The notes under the pieces are model-generated. The model saw only the letters and a program-made list of their open reading frames with translations, searched no databases and had not been told where the DNA came from. Positions 37,534 to 46,747 of a DNA stretch of 64,000 bases are shown here, piece after piece (positions within the stretch are counted from its first letter, which is position 1; every line of letters starts with the position of its first letter). The position numbers and the translations under genes were made by a program. The DNA comes from Ruegeria sp. HKCCD7303 (GTDB taxonomy: Bacteria > Pseudomonadota > Alphaproteobacteria > Rhodobacterales > Rhodobacteraceae): positions 186,001 through 250,000 of the forward strand of contig NZ_WVRE01000004.1 of the NCBI RefSeq assembly GCF_013111185.1, written 5' to 3'.

Positions 37534-39219
37534 ATGACCCAATCGACCCGCACCGTTCTGCGCAACCAGTTCAATCAGGCTCTGGCCGCGATCAAGGATG
37601 CGTGGCGGGTGATGCTGCGCCGGGGGCCAAGCCAGATCCAGTTTTGGTTCATCGCACTGGCCATCGGTATCGCGGCAGGGTTCATGGCGCTTGGCTTCCG
37701 TAAAGCCATCCGGGCTTTGCAGGCTTACCTCTATGACACCGATGACATTCTGCTGCTGCACAGTCATGCCGAGAAACTGCCGTGGTTCATGGTTCTGATT
37801 ATTCCCATCATCGGTGGTCTGGTTGTGGGTGTTATCCTGAACCGGTTCACCAATGACGGGCGTGTAAGGTCGGTGGCCGATGTGATCGAAGGCTCTGCGG
37901 TCACCGACGGACGGGTCGAGGTCAAGGCGGGCATCGCCTCGTTCTTCGCGTCGCTGATCACGCTCAGCTCGGGCGGATCAACGGGCCGCGAAGGTCCGGT
38001 GGTGCATATGGCCGGGGTGATTTCCACATGGGTCAGCAATCGCATCCACGCCGATGGGATCACGGGTCGCGACCTGTTGGGCTGTGCCGTTGCCGCCGCT
38101 GTTTCAGCCAGCTTTAACGCCCCCATCGCCGGTGCTTTGTTCGCGCTTGAGGTTGTGTTGCGCCATTTCGCCGTGCACGCGTTTGCTCCGATCGTCATCG
38201 CCTCGGTCGCGGGGACTGTGATCAACCGGTTGGAATATGGCGATGTTACAGAGTTCACTCTGGATACGCCGGGGTCGCTGCAATTTTATGTCGAGCTTCC
38301 GGCTTTCCTGATCCTGGGCCTTATCTGCGGCTTTGTCGCATTGTTGCTGATGCGGTCGATCTTTTTTGCCGAGGATATCGGCAGCCATATTCAGAACCGT
38401 CTTTCCATTCCCGGTTGGCTGCGCCCAGCAGTATCTGGTGCGATGCTGGGTCTTTTGGCGATTTGGTTTCCGCACATCATCGGCGTGGGGTACGAAACCA
38501 CGATCCGCGCGCTGACTGGTGATTTGGTTCTGACCACCGCGATACTGTTCGCCGTCCTGAAAACGGTGGCCGTCGCGATCACGATGGGTGGTCGTATGGG
38601 TGGGGGCGTGTTCTCACCTTCGTTGATGATTGGGGCGCTGACCGGGCTGGCTTTTGGTCTGATTGCCACCGGGTTGCTGCCGGATGTGTCCGGTACACAC
38701 ACGCTTTATGCCTTTGCGGGAATGGGGGCCGTGGCCGCGGCGGTATTGGGCGCGCCGATCTCGACCACCTTGATCGTCTTTGAACTGACCGGGGACTGGC
38801 AGATTGGTCTTGCAGTTATGGTAACTGTGTCCATGTCCACGGCATTGGCCTCGCGTCTGGTGGACCGGTCTTTCTTCCTTACACAGTTAGAGCGCCGTGA
38901 TGTCCACCTTGCCGCCGGACCGCAGGCGTATCTTTTGGCAATGTTACGCGCCGGGGTCGTGATGCGCCCCATAGGCGACCCGCGCTCGATCACCAAGGAA
39001 GAGGCCCAAGGGCTGATTGAACAAGGCTTGTGCGTTCAGGCAAGCGCAACGCTGGAAGCTGCAATGCCTTATTTCGACCGCGACGACATCCCCTGCATTC
39101 CAGTCATTGTTCTGGAAGACGATGGCACTGAAACACCCGTCGGGGCGCTGTATCACGTTGACGCGCTCAAGGCTTACAACAGAGCGCTTGCCGCCACGGC
39201 CGCCGAGGAGCACTCCTAG
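37534..39219 (+). CDS. ClC-family chloride channel/transporter with C-terminal CBS-like region
   Basis: A 561-residue inner-membrane protein with about ten or more hydrophobic helices. The gating-glutamate motif GGSTGREGPVV and the FNAPIAGALFALE and GGRMGGGVFSPSL motifs are present. In place of the first ion-binding motif GSGIP, the sequence reads GRVRSVAD, so the serine that contacts chloride in E. coli ClC is not obvious. Residues from about 470 on look like a single CBS-type regulatory segment. Anion identity and channel-versus-exchanger mode cannot be told. It converges with the DUF3179 gene, 3 bases apart. Confidence 0.88.
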   Translation: MTQSTRTVLRNQFNQALAAIKDAWRVMLRRGPSQIQFWFIALAIGIAAGFMALGFRKAIRALQAYLYDTDDILLLHSHAEKLPWFMVLIIPIIGGLVVGVILNRFTNDGRVRSVADVIEGSAVTDGRVEVKAGIASFFASLITLSSGGSTGREGPVVHMAGVISTWVSNRIHADGITGRDLLGCAVAAAVSASFNAPIAGALFALEVVLRHFAVHAFAPIVIASVAGTVINRLEYGDVTEFTLDTPGSLQFYVELPAFLILGLICGFVALLLMRSIFFAEDIGSHIQNRLSIPGWLRPAVSGAMLGLLAIWFPHIIGVGYETTIRALTGDLVLTTAILFAVLKTVAVAITMGGRMGGGVFSPSLMIGALTGLAFGLIATGLLPDVSGTHTLYAFAGMGAVAAAVLGAPISTTLIVFELTGDWQIGLAVMVTVSMSTALASRLVDRSFFLTQLERRDVHLAAGPQAYLLAMLRAGVVMRPIGDPRSITKEEAQGLIEQGLCVQASATLEAAMPYFDRDDIPCIPVIVLEDDGTETPVGALYHVDALKAYNRALAATAAEEHS

Positions 39220-39222
39220 GCG

Positions 39223-40590
39223 TTACCCGCCATAAATACTGGCAGCATCGCCCAGGTAGTTGTCCCATGCAAACCAGTACGAGATATGGCCTGCAACACG
39301 AGACAGGCGCGTGCCATCTGGTCCGATCAACGCGTCTTCAGTCACGGTCCAGCTTTGTCCTGCGCTATCCTGCAAACCGCTTTGCGTTGCTTTGAAAGCA
39401 TGGCTTTTACGCTCATAGGCGCGCACGCTGCGTTCCTTTGGATCTCCGATCAGAACCAGCCGCGTTTGGGCGATGGCGTCGTTGATCACCGGTTTGCTCT
39501 TGAACGCACTCAGCGGCCAGGCCCGCGCTGCCCCGAACTGACGGACGGCAAAAATGTAGTCCTTTTGCCGATGTCTGGACTGGTCCACCACAGCCGGGAA
39601 CATCAACTCGCTTGAGGCGAAGTAGTCTCGATAGACAACGCCCGACCCATAGTTGCGCCGATGCCCGGTGTTCAGCGAAAGGACGCGCGTTTTAGGGTGC
39701 GAGGTCTTCCAGCTGTCCCACGTAGTGATCACAACCGGGCGCTGTTTCAATGTGATCCCGCTATTTACCAAGTAACCCACAACAGGTTTGCCGGTATATT
39801 GGTTCCACAGCGAATGTGTCTCGCGGTCAAACATCAGCTTGTTCGACCGATAGAGGAACCCTGACGAACCGAAAATGAACGGCTTTCGCCATCCCGCCAC
39901 TTGCGTTTCAAAAAGAATGCCGGACCCGCAGAGCGTGCAATATGCCAGCGCTACGGGTACGCCACCGATCACTTCGTTAAACATCTCGTGCCAGCCCATG
40001 ATCCGCAACGGATAGGCGCGTTCATCTCCGTTGATGGCCACGCCAAACACAAGATCGTCGCCCTTCAGATAACCGGCATTCGATGGCGAGATCAGGGTAG
40101 GGTTGTCCAAAGATGGGATGCCATCCTTATGCACCCCGCCCCATGCGATTTCTTCCAACCGAATCTTCATCCGGTCGCGTTGCAGGTATTCTGGCTGTAG
40201 GAACACATCGAAATTCGGATCGATCCGCAGCAGAACCTCGCGTTTGAATGGGATCAGCGAAGGGTGGGGGACAATCTGCGGGTTTCGTTCTTGCCACAGC
40301 ATCCACTCGAACCAGTCATTCCCATATCGCTGCCCGGTCAGGGCCTCTATCACCTCGACAATCTCGTCCCGTCGTCGATCTGCATAGCGCATCGCGGTCA
40401 ACAACCCAGGAACAACGTCCAGTTGGCCGCGATCCCTGAGGTAAGCCATCTGCGCCTCAAACGAGGTGCGGCGCCCATCTAGTGTGCTGCGCAATGCCTC
40501 AAGCACAGGATCCTCTTGCGCCCACACTGCAATGGGGGCGAACGCACCAGCCCCGATCATCCCTGCAAAACTGCGACGTGAAATCGACAT
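39223..40590 (-). CDS. DUF3179-domain protein with Tat signal
   Basis: The product starts at ATG 40590 with an excellent ribosome site (GGAGG, 5 bases), giving 455 residues. The N-terminus MSISRRSFAGMIGAGAFAP has a twin-arginine SRRSFAG motif, so the protein is probably exported folded. The body carries DUF3179 hallmarks: VFGVAINGDERAYPLRIMGWHE, VALAYCTLCGSGILFE with the CTLC pair, FGSSGFLYRSNKLMFDRET and SLWNQYTGKPV. The CxxC-like pair suggests a cofactor or redox site, unproven. The open frame runs to 40734 but lacks signal-peptide logic. Confidence 0.88.
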   Translation of the reverse strand: MSISRRSFAGMIGAGAFAPIAVWAQEDPVLEALRSTLDGRRTSFEAQMAYLRDRGQLDVVPGLLTAMRYADRRRDEIVEVIEALTGQRYGNDWFEWMLWQERNPQIVPHPSLIPFKREVLLRIDPNFDVFLQPEYLQRDRMKIRLEEIAWGGVHKDGIPSLDNPTLISPSNAGYLKGDDLVFGVAINGDERAYPLRIMGWHEMFNEVIGGVPVALAYCTLCGSGILFETQVAGWRKPFIFGSSGFLYRSNKLMFDRETHSLWNQYTGKPVVGYLVNSGITLKQRPVVITTWDSWKTSHPKTRVLSLNTGHRRNYGSGVVYRDYFASSELMFPAVVDQSRHRQKDYIFAVRQFGAARAWPLSAFKSKPVINDAIAQTRLVLIGDPKERSVRAYERKSHAFKATQSGLQDSAGQSWTVTEDALIGPDGTRLSRVAGHISYWFAWDNYLGDAASIYGG

Positions 40591-40919
40591 GAAAGCCTCC
40601 GACGATATCCGGTGGCCAGTGTGCCCGTTCTGCAGCTCACATGCATTCCACAGATGTGTGAGGTGGATCCAGTTGCAAGCCTCCTGGCTAAGTTCAAGCT
40701 GGTACCATCTTCTTTGATTGATGAGTTTTTTCATATTAAGCCACCGGGCAAATTGGCTTTAGTGCAACAACAGGTGCTGTTTTGTATTTAGCCAAATAGC
40801 CGTCAGGCTTTGGGGCCAACGTGTCATTCGCTGCTCAGTTAGATTGATTTTCGTTGACGCGGAGAATGCGGACAAGCGAGGTTTAAGGAGCAGTTCGGAT
40901 CATCTGAGTGTGAGAATTC
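40591..40919. other. Divergent intergenic region between DUF3179 and TAXI-type genes
   Basis: About 330 bp, AT-richer than its surroundings in the right half (40720-40860). It should contain both promoters, but no pair of hexamers was convincing. TTGACG at 40853-40858 is a good -35 without a matching -10. No RNA gene or repeat was seen. Confidence 0.4.
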
Positions 40920-42218
40920 ATGCGCGTACTCATCTTTGTTCTTCTTCCCATTCTGTTTGTTGGGTTGATTGCGTTTTTGATTCTTGGATTGAAACCACCC
41001 AGTAGCATTAGGCTTGCGGCCGGAGTTAACGGAGGGGGCTATTGGCAGATTGGGCAACTATACAAAGCAGAACTTGCACGCGACGACATTCAAATCGATT
41101 TGGTTGAGACCGCAGGTTCTGTAGAAAACATCGAAAAACTTGTTTCCGGTGAAGTCGACGTCGCGTTTGTTCAAGGTGGTCTGGATCTTCCTCAGGAAAG
41201 CGGCTTGCAATCATTGGGTGCCATTTTTCTTGAACCAATGGTGGTGTTTCAAGGAAAACCCGGCCCAATTGGCGGCAATGCAGGGGAATGGGACGGCATC
41301 CGACTTGCAGCAGGCACAGAGGGGTCCGGAACCCGTGCGGCTGCGATCGCCCTGATAGAAGCGGCGGGGCATAAAGATACCGGCATCACGCTAGTGGATG
41401 CAGGTGGCTTGGATGCCATCGATGCGCTCTACACCGGCAAAGCCGATGCCGCATTGTTTGTCGCGCCTCTTGATGCGCCTTATCTCATGGACGCGATTTT
41501 TGACGCCAATATAGAATTCGTCCCTATGACTTTAGTCGATGCGCTTGCACTGAAGCTAGAAGGGGCAAGTTCGGTGACCGTGCCTGCCGGGTCGATCACC
41601 CTTGACCCGCCAAGACCCCCAGAAGACGTAAAGATTTTGGCATTGAGAGCGTCAATGATTGGCGGCCCTGATCTGCATCCGGCAGTTGCAGATCGTTTGG
41701 TTGCTGCTGCAAAGATCATCCATGGTCAGCCCGGCATTCTGCAAGGTGCAAGCGAATACCCAAAAACCGAGTCTCCGCCCGCTCCGTTAAACAAAGTTGC
41801 TGAAGAATTGATAAATACCGGCCCAAATTTTTTGCATGCCGTTTTACCTTATTGGATTGCTGCTCAGTTTGGCCGTGTTCTTCTATTACTATTGCCCTTG
41901 CTGTTCCTTGCACCGCTTTTGCGGATCGTTCCATCTGGGTATGTGTGGTTTCAGAAACGTCGCGTGTGGCGGTTTTATCAGCGGATTGCAGCGCTGGAAG
42001 AAGAATTGGCACAAGCCCGGACACAAAGCGATTTAGACGCGGTGGCGAAAAGTATCGAAGAGCTGGATGCAAACATTGCCAATCTCAACTTGCCGCTTGC
42101 TTACCGTCAAGGTGCGTATGACGCGCGACTGCATATAGGCTTAATTCGACAAGAGATCACGCGCCGCAGCGCTGCTGAACAAGAATCCGATCCGGTCGCG
42201 CGAAGCGAAAGCCCTTGA
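40920..42218 (+). CDS. TAXI-type TRAP solute-binding protein with extra C-terminal membrane helix and coiled coil
   Basis: A 432-residue protein. A first helix (about 4-23) anchors or exports it. The region 30-290 resembles TAXI periplasmic binding proteins: LAAGVNGGGYWQIGQLYKAEL, GSVENIEKLVSGEVDVAFVQGG and LAAGTEGSGTRAAAIALIEAAG. A second helix (about 310-338) follows, then a charged coiled-coil segment (about 352-392) and a cytoplasmic tail. This makes it a two-helix membrane protein rather than a free binding protein. No TRAP permease gene is nearby. Codon use is less GC-biased than most neighbours. The ribosome site is weak. Confidence 0.8.
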   Translation: MRVLIFVLLPILFVGLIAFLILGLKPPSSIRLAAGVNGGGYWQIGQLYKAELARDDIQIDLVETAGSVENIEKLVSGEVDVAFVQGGLDLPQESGLQSLGAIFLEPMVVFQGKPGPIGGNAGEWDGIRLAAGTEGSGTRAAAIALIEAAGHKDTGITLVDAGGLDAIDALYTGKADAALFVAPLDAPYLMDAIFDANIEFVPMTLVDALALKLEGASSVTVPAGSITLDPPRPPEDVKILALRASMIGGPDLHPAVADRLVAAAKIIHGQPGILQGASEYPKTESPPAPLNKVAEELINTGPNFLHAVLPYWIAAQFGRVLLLLLPLLFLAPLLRIVPSGYVWFQKRRVWRFYQRIAALEEELAQARTQSDLDAVAKSIEELDANIANLNLPLAYRQGAYDARLHIGLIRQEITRRSAAEQESDPVARSESP

Positions 42219-42412
42219 TCGTTTGATTTGTCGCACAGGTTCAGATTTCTCGGCGCTAACAAAGGATTCTGAAAGCATCGTCGGGTGATTTTGCGTGACA
42301 TAGTCTGCTTTCCGGATGCCGGAATCTGGTCAAAGTCAGCTAGTCTCCCGCCGAAGTCATCCCTAAAGCCAGCATTCGACCGCTGGCACCTCGCGTCGCT
42401 CAGCGGGCTATT

Positions 42413-42754
42413 CTAAATCTGTTCAACCTTCACGGAATCGACCGGATAAAACGCCAAATGGCCCTTGATTTCGGCCACGTCCGGGATCGGGTCCTCATAG
42501 CTCCAGACCGCGTTTTCAGTCACAGATGACTTGTTGACGATTGAGAAATGCGTCGCGTCGCCCTTGAGGGGGCAATGGGTCACCTTGTCGGTCTTATCCA
42601 AGAACGCCATCGCGATATCGCCACGCGGGAAGTAAATCACCGGATCCTTGTCGCCTTCGTGCAGTTCCAGAGCGTTATTCGTCTCGCCCAGAATCGCACC
42701 GCCCGAGCGGACGCTCCATTTGCCCGGCGCTTTTTGGATCGTGATCTTAGTCAT
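42413..42754 (-). CDS. DUF427 family protein
   Basis: A 113-residue protein. The family pattern is clear: GKWSVRSGGAILGETNNALELHEGD, PVIYFPRGDIAMAFLDKTDKVTHCPLKGDATHFSI and VWSYEDPIPDVAEIKGHLAFYP. DUF427 is a small beta-barrel domain of unknown function that is common in actinobacteria and alphaproteobacteria. It starts at ATG 42754 and follows the aminopeptidase gene on the same strand after about 60 bp, so the two may be co-transcribed. No role is assigned. Confidence 0.88.
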   Translation of the reverse strand: MTKITIQKAPGKWSVRSGGAILGETNNALELHEGDKDPVIYFPRGDIAMAFLDKTDKVTHCPLKGDATHFSIVNKSSVTENAVWSYEDPIPDVAEIKGHLAFYPVDSVKVEQI

Positions 42755-42817
42755 TCCTATTCCTTCCCTCGTCGTATTTGGGCCTCTCCTCTGCCCGTTC
42801 TATGTAACAGTCCTGTG

Positions 42818-44608
42818 TCAGACCGGTGCTGTTGCGGCATCCAACCACAGTTGCGCGTCATGTCCCAGCCTTGGGCGGATCTTTTCCGCCACGTCGCGGT
42901 GATAGGCATTCAGCCAGTCGCGTTCATCAGGCGTCAACATATCCACCAGGATCAACCTGCGGTCAATCGGCACAAAGGTCAGGGTGCGCCAGTTCAGCAT
43001 TGCGCGCTCTGCGTCGCTGCCGGGCAGGGCTGGTGCCTCTTCTACCACGACAAGGTTTTCAATGCGGATGCCAAAGGCACCTTCGCGATAATATCCGGGC
43101 TCGTTCGATAGGATCATACCGGGCTTGAGCGGTACATGGCTTACTTTTGAAAGGCGTTGGGGTCCCTCGTGCACACTCAGATACGCACCGACCCCATGGC
43201 CGACCCCATGATTGAAGTCTTGACCCGCAGCCCATAGCGGTGTGCGGGCCACGCATTCTATGTCCCGGCCCGCAAGCCCAGCGGGCCAGCGCAGCATCGA
43301 CATGGCGATCATGCCTTTCAGCACACGTGTGAAACAGATTTTCTCGTCTGCGCCGACGTTACCGATGGCAATGGTTCGCGTGATATCGGTGGTGCCGTCA
43401 AGATATTGTCCGCCGCTGTCCAACACCAGAATATGACCGTTTTCCAAACGGCTATCAGTTTCTTCGGTCACACGGTAATGCATGATCGCACCGTTCGGCC
43501 CGGTCCCTGCGATGGTGTCGAACGAGATATCCTGAAGCGCATTGTCCTTGCGCCGGTTCTCTTCCAGACGCGTGACCACTTGCGTTTCAGTCACGCTGCC
43601 AGGGGTCTGTCCGTCCAACCAGCACAAGGTCTCAATCACAGCCACTGCATCGCGCAAATGCGCCTCGGCGCTGCCAGCGATTTCGGCAGGGTTTTTGCAA
43701 GCCTTGGGCAGGGCGCAAGGATCGCCACCCTCTGTCATGGCGTCGCCCAACGCATCCGCCACGATCTGAGGCAGCGTGGCGTCATCCACCTGCACCGGTC
43801 CTTTCAATGCCGCTACAGCATCCAGGAAGGTGCGCGGGTCATGGATAGCGACGTTTGATCCCAGGTGATCGCGAACCTCCGCCAGCTTTTCCTCTGCCAT
43901 GAACAGATCAACCCTGCCAACTGCGTGCAGCACAGCAAACCCATGGGCCACGGGGTTATAGGCAATGTCCGACCCGCGAATGTTCAGCAGCCACATGATC
44001 GAGTCTGGCAGAGTGGTCACTGACGCTAGGCTCCCGTCCCGATGCAACCCCGCGGCCAGACGAGAAATCTTGCTGTCGGCCGATTCCCCGGCGAACTCAA
44101 TCGGATGCAACTTGACAGGGTTCATCGGCGGGGTGGGCTGATCTGCCCAGATCCGGTCCACAAGGTTGTCACACCGTACCAGTTCGATACCTGTGCCGTC
44201 TAATTCGCGCATCGTGCTAGAAATCTGCCCTACCGCGTGCAGCCAGGGGTCAAACCCAACTTTGCCGCCATCTGGCAGTTGCTCTTTCAACCAAGTGCTC
44301 AGACTGATCTCGGGCCAGGGCACCGGCGTGAAATCCTCGGCCACTTGCGCCTTGACCTGTGTACGATACCGACCGTCAATAAACACTCCCGCGACATCGC
44401 GCAGGGCGACGCAAAAACCGGCCGAGCCCGTAAAGCCTGTCAACCAAGCCAAACGTTCATCATGTGGCGCTACGTACTCCCCCTGATGTGCGTCCGCGCG
44501 CGGGATAAGAAACCCGTCCAAACCTGTCTGTGCGATCTCATCCCGCAGAGCTGCAAGTCGCGGAGGGCCCTGTTCCGGGCGAGCAGTCACTTGAAAGGAT
44601 TGGAACAT
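42818..44608 (-). CDS. Xaa-Pro aminopeptidase (M24B, aminopeptidase P family)
   Basis: It removes N-terminal residues preceding proline using two metal ions. From ATG 44608 (GAGG 7 bases upstream) the protein is 596 residues, the long form with two creatinase-like N-terminal domains (RLAALRDEIAQTGLDGFLIPRADAHQGEYV) and a C-terminal pita-bread catalytic domain. Metal-ligand motifs visible are LVLDSGGQYLDGTTDITRT (two Asp), FNHGVGHGVGAYLSVHEGP (His) and LSNEPGYY (Glu), with a further Glu in IRIENLVVV. The open frame continues to 44722, but the added residues look non-coding. cobT ends upstream on the same strand. Confidence 0.92.
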   Translation of the reverse strand: MFQSFQVTARPEQGPPRLAALRDEIAQTGLDGFLIPRADAHQGEYVAPHDERLAWLTGFTGSAGFCVALRDVAGVFIDGRYRTQVKAQVAEDFTPVPWPEISLSTWLKEQLPDGGKVGFDPWLHAVGQISSTMRELDGTGIELVRCDNLVDRIWADQPTPPMNPVKLHPIEFAGESADSKISRLAAGLHRDGSLASVTTLPDSIMWLLNIRGSDIAYNPVAHGFAVLHAVGRVDLFMAEEKLAEVRDHLGSNVAIHDPRTFLDAVAALKGPVQVDDATLPQIVADALGDAMTEGGDPCALPKACKNPAEIAGSAEAHLRDAVAVIETLCWLDGQTPGSVTETQVVTRLEENRRKDNALQDISFDTIAGTGPNGAIMHYRVTEETDSRLENGHILVLDSGGQYLDGTTDITRTIAIGNVGADEKICFTRVLKGMIAMSMLRWPAGLAGRDIECVARTPLWAAGQDFNHGVGHGVGAYLSVHEGPQRLSKVSHVPLKPGMILSNEPGYYREGAFGIRIENLVVVEEAPALPGSDAERAMLNWRTLTFVPIDRRLILVDMLTPDERDWLNAYHRDVAEKIRPRLGHDAQLWLDAATAPV

Positions 44609-44701
44609 GAAGGGCCTCATTCGCTGCGTTTCCGGCAGACCCTGAGGGGCAATTGGAAAAATGTCCAGATCAGCGTCCCGGTACCTGATGGCCCATTGGC
44701 G

Positions 44702-44756
44702 CTTCATCTTTTGGAAAAACACGCCCGCCCGGAGGCAAAGCCAGCCTCAGCTGGCC
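44702..44756 (-). terminator. Terminator-like repeat after cobT
   Basis: On the minus strand, GCCAGC-(4 bases)-GCTGGC overlaps the cobT stop (44740-44755), then comes a GCCTCCGGGCGGGC segment followed by GTGTTTTTCC and AAGATGAAG. The GCCTCCGG...TTTTT...GATGAAG arrangement recurs downstream of cobS. I know this motif type as a frequent intergenic element in roseobacter genomes; it behaves like an intrinsic terminator. Confidence 0.6.
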
Positions 44757-46624
44757 TTTCGCATCCCCATCACACGCGCCCGTGCACGCGGATCACTGTC
44801 GAACAGGGCCGCCAGTTGTTCGGTCATCGCACCTGCCAACTGCTCCACATCGGTGATTGTCACGGCGCGGTCATAATAGCGGGTCACGTCATGACCGATC
44901 CCGATTGCCAACAGCTCGACCATCTTGCGCTTTTCGACCATGGCGATCACGTCGCGCAGATGCTTTTCAAGATAGTTGGCCGGATTCACGCTCAGCGTGG
45001 AATCATCGACCGGAGCACCATCCGAAATGACCATAAGGATCTTGCGCGCCTCGCGCCGCGCCAGCATCCTACGATGCGCCCATTCCAAGGCCTCACCGTC
45101 GATGTTTTCCTTCAGAAGCCCCTCTTTCATCATCAGGCCCAGATTTGGTCGTGCGCGCCGCCAGGGCGCATCCGCGCCCTTGTAGATGATGTGTCGAAGG
45201 TCATTCAGGCGTCCGGGTTGCTGCGGTCGACCATCGTTCAACCACGCTTCACGCGCCTGACCACCTTTCCACGCCCGCGTGGTAAAGCCCAGAATCTCGA
45301 CCTTCACATTGCAGCGCTCCAGCGTCCGCGCCAGTACATCCGCGCAGATTGCCGCTATGGAAATTGGACGCCCGCGCATTGATCCCGAGTTGTCCAACAG
45401 CAGCGTCACCACGGTGTCACGGAATTCGGTATCTTTCTCGACCTTGAAACTCAGCGGCGTGGTCGGGTTCGCCACAACACGCGCCAGGCGACCGGCATCC
45501 AGAATGCCTTCTTCGCGGTCGAACTCCCAAGATCGGTTCTGTTGTGCCTGAAGGCGGCGCTGCAGTTTGTTAGCCAGACGTGAAACCGCCCCTTTCAAAG
45601 GTTCGAGCTGCTGATCCAGATAGGCCCGCAACCGTTCCAATTCCGCTGGTTCTGCCAGATCCTCGGCTGCGATCTCTTCATCATGAGTGTCCAGATATAC
45701 GCGGTAATCCGGGTCAGCTTCAGATGCAGGAGGCGGTGCAGGCGGCTCCAGCGGCGCTTCCCCTTCAGGCATCTCCGCCTCATCGCCCAACTCATCCTCG
45801 GCCATCTCGTCCATCGAGACCTGAGCCTGAGATTGATCCTGCTGCTCTTCCTGGCTTTGCTCAGGGGTCGCATCGGCGTCCTGCTCGTCCTGGTCATCCT
45901 GACCGGTACTGTCGGGATCGGGCTGTTCCTCGGCGTCTTCCTCGGCCTGATCTTCCTGTTCTTCATCCAGCTCATCGGGGTCATCCCCAAGCTGATCGCC
46001 ATAGCCCAGATCCTTGATCACCTGACGGGCAAATTTGGCAAACTCGGCTTGGTCCGAAAGAATCTCGTCCAGATTCTCCAACGTGCCTCCGGCCTGTTCC
46101 TCGATGAAACCGCGCCAAAGGTTCATGATGTTCTCGGCCGCAGGCGGCAGATCGCGCCCGGTGGCCAAGTGCCGGATCAGATAGCCTGCTGCCACAGCCA
46201 GAGGTGCATCGGCAGGCTGCTTGCATTGGTCATAGCCGCGCCGGATCGCCTCATGTCCGATCTTGACGTCAATATTGCTGGCGGTGCCGGGCATATCCCG
46301 TGCGCCCATCGCTTCGCAGCGGGCGGTCTCCATCGCCTCATAGAGGTCACGCGCCATATCCCCCGGAGGCGCATAGCGCGCATGAGTGGCATCGTCGTGA
46401 TATTTGCGCTGCAAGGCCAGAGCGTCGGCTGTGCCGCGTGCCAGAAGCACCTCTTCGCGCGTCATCCGGCGCGAAACCTGAGGCAAACGCATCGCCTCGC
46501 CGGACATGCCCGAAGGATCAACCGTATAGGTTACGGACAGCTCGGGGTCATCGGCCATGACCTTGGTTGCCTCGGCCAAAGCCTTCTTGAACGGATCAGC
46601 AGGGTTGTCGTTCTTCTGTGCCAT
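44747..46624 (-). CDS. cobT: Cobaltochelatase subunit CobT
   Basis: CobT works with CobS as the AAA+ motor that helps CobN insert cobalt into hydrogenobyrinic acid diamide in aerobic cobalamin synthesis. The 625-residue protein has an N-terminal helical domain, a very acidic low-complexity stretch from about 214 to 300, and a C-terminal von Willebrand A domain with the metal-ion site DNSGS at 411-415 (DxSxS). The C-terminal part [29 protein letters not shown] is typical. ATG 46624 is well placed. It follows cobS on the same strand with a 120 bp gap that holds a repeat. Confidence 0.94.
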   Translation of the reverse strand: MAQKNDNPADPFKKALAEATKVMADDPELSVTYTVDPSGMSGEAMRLPQVSRRMTREEVLLARGTADALALQRKYHDDATHARYAPPGDMARDLYEAMETARCEAMGARDMPGTASNIDVKIGHEAIRRGYDQCKQPADAPLAVAAGYLIRHLATGRDLPPAAENIMNLWRGFIEEQAGGTLENLDEILSDQAEFAKFARQVIKDLGYGDQLGDDPDELDEEQEDQAEEDAEEQPDPDSTGQDDQDEQDADATPEQSQEEQQDQSQAQVSMDEMAEDELGDEAEMPEGEAPLEPPAPPPASEADPDYRVYLDTHDEEIAAEDLAEPAELERLRAYLDQQLEPLKGAVSRLANKLQRRLQAQQNRSWEFDREEGILDAGRLARVVANPTTPLSFKVEKDTEFRDTVVTLLLDNSGSMRGRPISIAAICADVLARTLERCNVKVEILGFTTRAWKGGQAREAWLNDGRPQQPGRLNDLRHIIYKGADAPWRRARPNLGLMMKEGLLKENIDGEALEWAHRRMLARREARKILMVISDGAPVDDSTLSVNPANYLEKHLRDVIAMVEKRKMVELLAIGIGHDVTRYYDRAVTITDVEQLAGAMTEQLAALFDSDPRARARVMGMRKAS

Positions 46625-46683
46625 GTCCCCAAGCCTTTCACATTGCAGATCCGATTTCTACCGACAGAGAAACCGGATCCGCC

Positions 46684-46734
46684 TTCATCTGGCTAAAAAT
46701 ACCTCCGCCGGAGGCATTGCGCCCGTTAACGGGC
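46684..46734 (-). repeat. Roseobacter-type GCCTCCGGCGGAGG element with T-run, between cobS and cobT
   Basis: On the minus strand a perfect palindrome GCCCGTTAACGGGC (46721-46734) is followed by CCTCC-GGC-GGAGG (46702-46714) and then TATTTTTAGCC and AGATGAAG. The second hairpin plus T-run can act as a terminator or attenuator between cobS and cobT. A related element follows cobT. Confidence 0.6.
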
Positions 46735-46747
46735 GAACTCCAGCGGA

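Noticed and set aside
44237..46696. Long plus-strand frames opposite the aminopeptidase and cobT
   Set aside because: cobT and the M24 peptidase have clear motifs on the minus strand; the plus-strand translations are His/Arg/Leu-rich shadows.
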